Below, one piece after another: positions 61,387 to 64,000 of a stretch of DNA of 64,000 nucleotides. A model generated the notes under the pieces. It was not told where the DNA came from and searched no databases. It was given only the letters and a program-made list of their open reading frames with translations. Source of the DNA: Ga0077536 sp943370145 (GTDB lineage: Bacteria; Pseudomonadota; Gammaproteobacteria; Ga0077536); assembly GCA_943370145.1 (NCBI GenBank), contig CALRPY020000001.1, forward strand, positions 1-64,000. Direction: 5' to 3'. A program made the translations under genes and the position numbers. Numbering within the stretch: the first letter of the stretch is position 1; each line of letters starts with the position of its first letter.

Positions 61387-62832
61387 CTATGCAGTCGCTG
61401 CGGCGCCCGTCTGCGCGCGCGGCCGGAACCGCACGTACAGATTGCCCGGCGCCATCGTGAAAGCGAAGCGTTCCTCGACGGAACGTCCGCCATTGGCGAG
61501 TTCCACGTCGAAATTGCGGCACAGCATCGCAAGCACCACCCGGATTTCGAGCAGTGCGAGATTGCGGCCCGGGCAGAAGCGCGGACCGCCACCGAAAGGC
61601 ATGTAGGCCTTCGGGTTGTGCGCCCTCCCGCCGGGCCGCTCCCTTTCCAGCCAGCGTTCGACCCGGAACTCGGATGGCTCGTAGAAGTGCGCGGCGTCGG
61701 TCGCGATCCGCCGCTGCAGCAGCACGATGCAGGTGCCGGCGGGAAGCGCGACACCCGCCACTTCGACATCCTGTTTCGCCTCCATCACCTGCAGCGGCGC
61801 GACCGGCTTCAGGCGCATCGTTTCGTTCGCGAACGCATCGATGAACGGCAGCCTGGCTGCGTGTTCATGGGTCGGCGGCGCGACCGACGCGCCCAGCACC
61901 GCATCGGCCTCTGCACGCGCCCGCGCGGCCAGGGCCGGAAAATCGGTCATGAACTTGATGGCCCAGGCGAGCGTGTTCGCGGTCGTGTCCTCGCCGGCGA
62001 GCAGCAGCGTGAACACGTTCGCGATGATGTCGTCGTCGGAAAACGGCAGGTTCTCCGTCTCCTTCGCCGCAATCATCGCCTCGAGGAAATTCGTCGGCTC
62101 CTGCAGGCGCGACGGCTCCGCCGCGATGCGCGCGCGACAGCCCGTGATGACGTCCCGGATCTGGCTGTGCACGGCGGCAACCGCCCGATCGAGCGCCCGG
62201 TCGGCCGGCAGCTTCAGGTGTCGCCAGTACGGAAACGGCATGCCGAGCCGACGATTCAGCATCGGGAACACCTTGTCGAGGTGGTGCTGGATCACCGGGC
62301 CGTCGGTTTCCAGGGTGTTGAAGTCAATGCCGAACGCGAGCTGCGTGGTGATATCGACGGTATAGCGCATCAGTTCCGCGCACAGGTCCACCGGTTCGTC
62401 GCGTACGGCCAGCTGCTGCCACCGCCGGTGGAGGCGCCCGGTCGTTGCGAGCATGGACGCGTAGAACTCGTGCAGATGGGACGAATTGAGCGCCGTGATC
62501 ACAATCCGGCGCTGGCGCCGCCAGTTGTCGCCGTCGGCCGAGAACACGCCGTTGAAGCCGAGTTCAGCGAAGATGTGCTCCAGCGCGCCGCGCCTGCTGA
62601 ACAGCTCCGGCCGTTCGCGCAGCAGCATGCCCGCGGCCTCCAGATCGCTGACGACCATGAAGCGGTTGGGACCGAGGCTCATCCGGTACGCGGGACCGAA
62701 TTCCTCGGCCCAGCGTTCCAGCTGCAGATGAAATTCGTCGAAGTCGATCTGCGGAAAATTCCCGAGCACCGGCCAGCCGCTCGGGCCTGGCAGTTCGCCC
62801 AGCGTCCTGGCAGCGCTTCCTGCATGCGGCAT
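61387..62832 (-). CDS. Cytochrome P450
   Basis: A 481-residue heme monooxygenase. I-helix oxygen-binding motif AGEDTT, K-helix ExxR (NETMRLKPV), and the heme loop FGGGPRFCPGRNLALLE with the axial Cys. The N-terminal LPGPSGWPVLGNF is of the membrane-associated class II type in pattern, but no hydrophobic anchor is present, so the protein is probably soluble. The redox partner is not in the window. First gene of the P450-SnoaL-SnoaL run; substrate unknown, with a terpenoid, steroid or fatty acid likely. Confidence 0.93.
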   Translation of the reverse strand: MPHAGSAARTLGELPGPSGWPVLGNFPQIDFDEFHLQLERWAEEFGPAYRMSLGPNRFMVVSDLEAAGMLLRERPELFSRRGALEHIFAELGFNGVFSADGDNWRRQRRIVITALNSSHLHEFYASMLATTGRLHRRWQQLAVRDEPVDLCAELMRYTVDITTQLAFGIDFNTLETDGPVIQHHLDKVFPMLNRRLGMPFPYWRHLKLPADRALDRAVAAVHSQIRDVITGCRARIAAEPSRLQEPTNFLEAMIAAKETENLPFSDDDIIANVFTLLLAGEDTTANTLAWAIKFMTDFPALAARARAEADAVLGASVAPPTHEHAARLPFIDAFANETMRLKPVAPLQVMEAKQDVEVAGVALPAGTCIVLLQRRIATDAAHFYEPSEFRVERWLERERPGGRAHNPKAYMPFGGGPRFCPGRNLALLEIRVVLAMLCRNFDVELANGGRSVEERFAFTMAPGNLYVRFRPRAQTGAAATA

Positions 62833-62905
62833 CGATGCCTCTCCGGAGTTGTCCTGGCAGGAAGCGTATGCCGATGCGCGGAGTTCGCGCCAGCGGCTCG
62901 AGCGG

Positions 62906-63679
62906 TCAGGGCGGGAATCGGATGGATACGTTGCGCATCTGTCGGACGATCCAGGCCTGGCGTTGCCGGAGATAGGCGCTGGGCGCGGCCACGTTCAAGG
63001 CCTCCGGGTTCGGCAGCACCGCCGCGAGCAGCGCGGCCTCCGACACGTCAAGCCGCCCGGCGTCGTGCCCGAAATATGCCTGGCTCGCGGCCTCCACACC
63101 GTAGAGACCGGGGCCGAACTGTGCGACGTTGAGATACACCTCGAGGATGCGCTGCTTGCTCCACAAGACTTCAATCCACAGCGTGAACCACGCTTCCAGG
63201 CCCTTGCGCACCCACTGCCGGCCGCGCCACAGGTAGAGGTTCTTGGCGACCTGCTGGCTGATGGTGCTCGCTCCGCGCAGGCGCCCGCCCGCCTCGCGCT
63301 CGGCGAGTGCGCTGCCGATTGCGTCGAAATCGAAGCCGTGGTGCGCAAGAAATTTCTGGTCCTCGGCGGCAATCACGGCCCGCGCGGCGGCCGGGGAAAT
63401 GTGGCGCAGCGGTCGCCAGGCGTGGCGCAACCGGAAGTCGCGGCGGCCCTCCAGCACCGCGCTGCCCCACTCGCCCAGCATGAATGCGGAGAGCGGCGGA
63501 TTGACACGGCCGAACAGCGCGACGGAAGCAATGCCGAGCAACAGTGCCCCCAGCACCGACAGCGCGAGCGTGCGCAGCAGGCGCCGGGGATTCCACGGGG
63601 AACGTCGCGCAAGCCGCTCGCGCGCGATGCGGCGGCGCTCGCCGTCCGGATCGGGATCCATGCGCGGCAGGCGGCTCAT
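62906..63679 (-). CDS. mtgA: Monofunctional biosynthetic peptidoglycan transglycosylase
   Basis: Polymerises lipid II into glycan strands. It has 257 residues from ATG 63679 (MSRLPRMDP): one membrane anchor (about residues 36-57), then the GT51 domain with IAAEDQKFLAHHGFD (catalytic Glu), GASTISQQVAKNLYLW and KQRILEVYLNVAQFGPGLYG. The upstream extension to 63892 in the same frame is Gly/Arg-rich and unlikely to be protein. Divergent from the enoyl-CoA hydratase gene. Confidence 0.93.
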   Translation of the reverse strand: MSRLPRMDPDPDGERRRIARERLARRSPWNPRRLLRTLALSVLGALLLGIASVALFGRVNPPLSAFMLGEWGSAVLEGRRDFRLRHAWRPLRHISPAAARAVIAAEDQKFLAHHGFDFDAIGSALAEREAGGRLRGASTISQQVAKNLYLWRGRQWVRKGLEAWFTLWIEVLWSKQRILEVYLNVAQFGPGLYGVEAASQAYFGHDAGRLDVSEAALLAAVLPNPEALNVAAPSAYLRQRQAWIVRQMRNVSIRFPP

Positions 63680-63907
63680 ACCCGGCAAGTCAGCGCCGGG
63701 CGGTACCCGGCGCGCGGGCGCACCGCTGCCGGCAGCGTGGCCATTCCCCTGCCGCCCTCCGCCATGCACGCCACCACGCCGCCCTCCCTCATTGCCCTGC
63801 CCGCGTCGTTTGCCAGTGGACGTGCGCGCGGGTGTCCGCGCCGTTGCCCCATGGCATGATCGCACGACCCGGGACGTTCGTGCCCACCCCAACGCATTGG
63901 AGAACCC

Positions 63908-64000
63908 ATGACGGAAGACATCCTGCTGGTCGAGCGCAACGATGGCGTCGCGACCGTGACGCTGAACCGGCCCTCGAGCCTGAACGCGCTGACGCGTGAA
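63908..64000 (+). CDS. Enoyl-CoA hydratase/isomerase family protein (N-terminal part)
   Basis: The first 31 codons, cut by the window end: MTEDILLVERNDGVATVTLN-RP-SSLNAL. The VATVTLNRPSSLNAL pattern is the standard crotonase-fold start. It should hydrate enoyl-CoA in beta-oxidation or aromatic ring breakdown. A full assignment needs the rest of the gene. Confidence 0.85.
   Translation, partial: MTEDILLVERNDGVATVTLNRPSSLNALTRE

Overview
The window is a high-GC chromosome segment from a gammaproteobacterium. The gene order supports this. The series serS, rarA, lolA, ftsK followed by aat, bpt, infA matches the arrangement I recall from Pseudomonas aeruginosa. So does the envelope block ptp, kdsB, ycaR, lpxK, exbD, exbB, comEC, DUF2062, lolD, lolC. 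I cannot assign a genus. The Gram-negative outer membrane is implied by lolA, lolC, lolD, lpxK, kdsB, exbBD and a TonB-dependent receptor.

Layout. 0-5.7 kb: a short-repeat cluster, an isolated flagellin gene, tRNA-Ser(TGA), a two-gene set of secreted proteins (DUF2092 and a DUF6515-like protein) and a Bax-inhibitor-1 membrane protein. 5.7-19.1 kb: a 59-residue membrane protein, then serS-rarA-lolA-ftsK, interrupted by a PepSY/TonB-receptor metal-uptake pair and DUF1820, then a DUF482-type gene, aat, bpt and infA (N-degron pathway and translation initiation). 19.0-27.6 kb: a tightly packed minus-strand LPS/lipoprotein/competence block with many 4-nt stop/start overlaps and several GTG or TTG starts. 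27.6-32.9 kb: tsaB and the class Ia ribonucleotide reductase genes nrdA-nrdB, preceded by two NrdR-like boxes and followed by a terminator. 32.9-33.6 kb: a gene-free stretch built from degenerate repeats.

33.6-50.5 kb is an accessory-looking region: a YgjP-type metallopeptidase, ppnP, an epoxide-hydrolase-like enzyme, a cytochrome c'/cytochrome b pair, transporters, a HAD phosphatase, VOC and CoA-transferase genes, an LLM flavin enzyme, a quinone oxidoreductase, a CinA-like amidase and esterases. 49.6-52.7 kb holds an esterase, a secreted thioredoxin-like protein and selO, joined by overlapping stop and start codons. 52.9-59.5 kb holds a phosphotriesterase-family gene with a partner of unknown function, and a three-gene 2-oxoacid oxidoreductase (flavoprotein/Fe-S subunit, alpha, beta) resembling the KorABC type. 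59.6-63.7 kb holds a decayed aminotransferase, two SnoaL-like genes carrying three related domains, a cytochrome P450 and mtgA. The window ends inside an enoyl-CoA hydratase gene.

The most unusual features are the P450 with triple SnoaL domains, the translationally coupled esterase/thioredoxin/SelO set, the DUF482 gene that lacks a usual start codon, and the four-copy alternating-orientation repeat array at 33.3 kb. No transposase, integrase, CRISPR array, rRNA or classical defence system was recognised.
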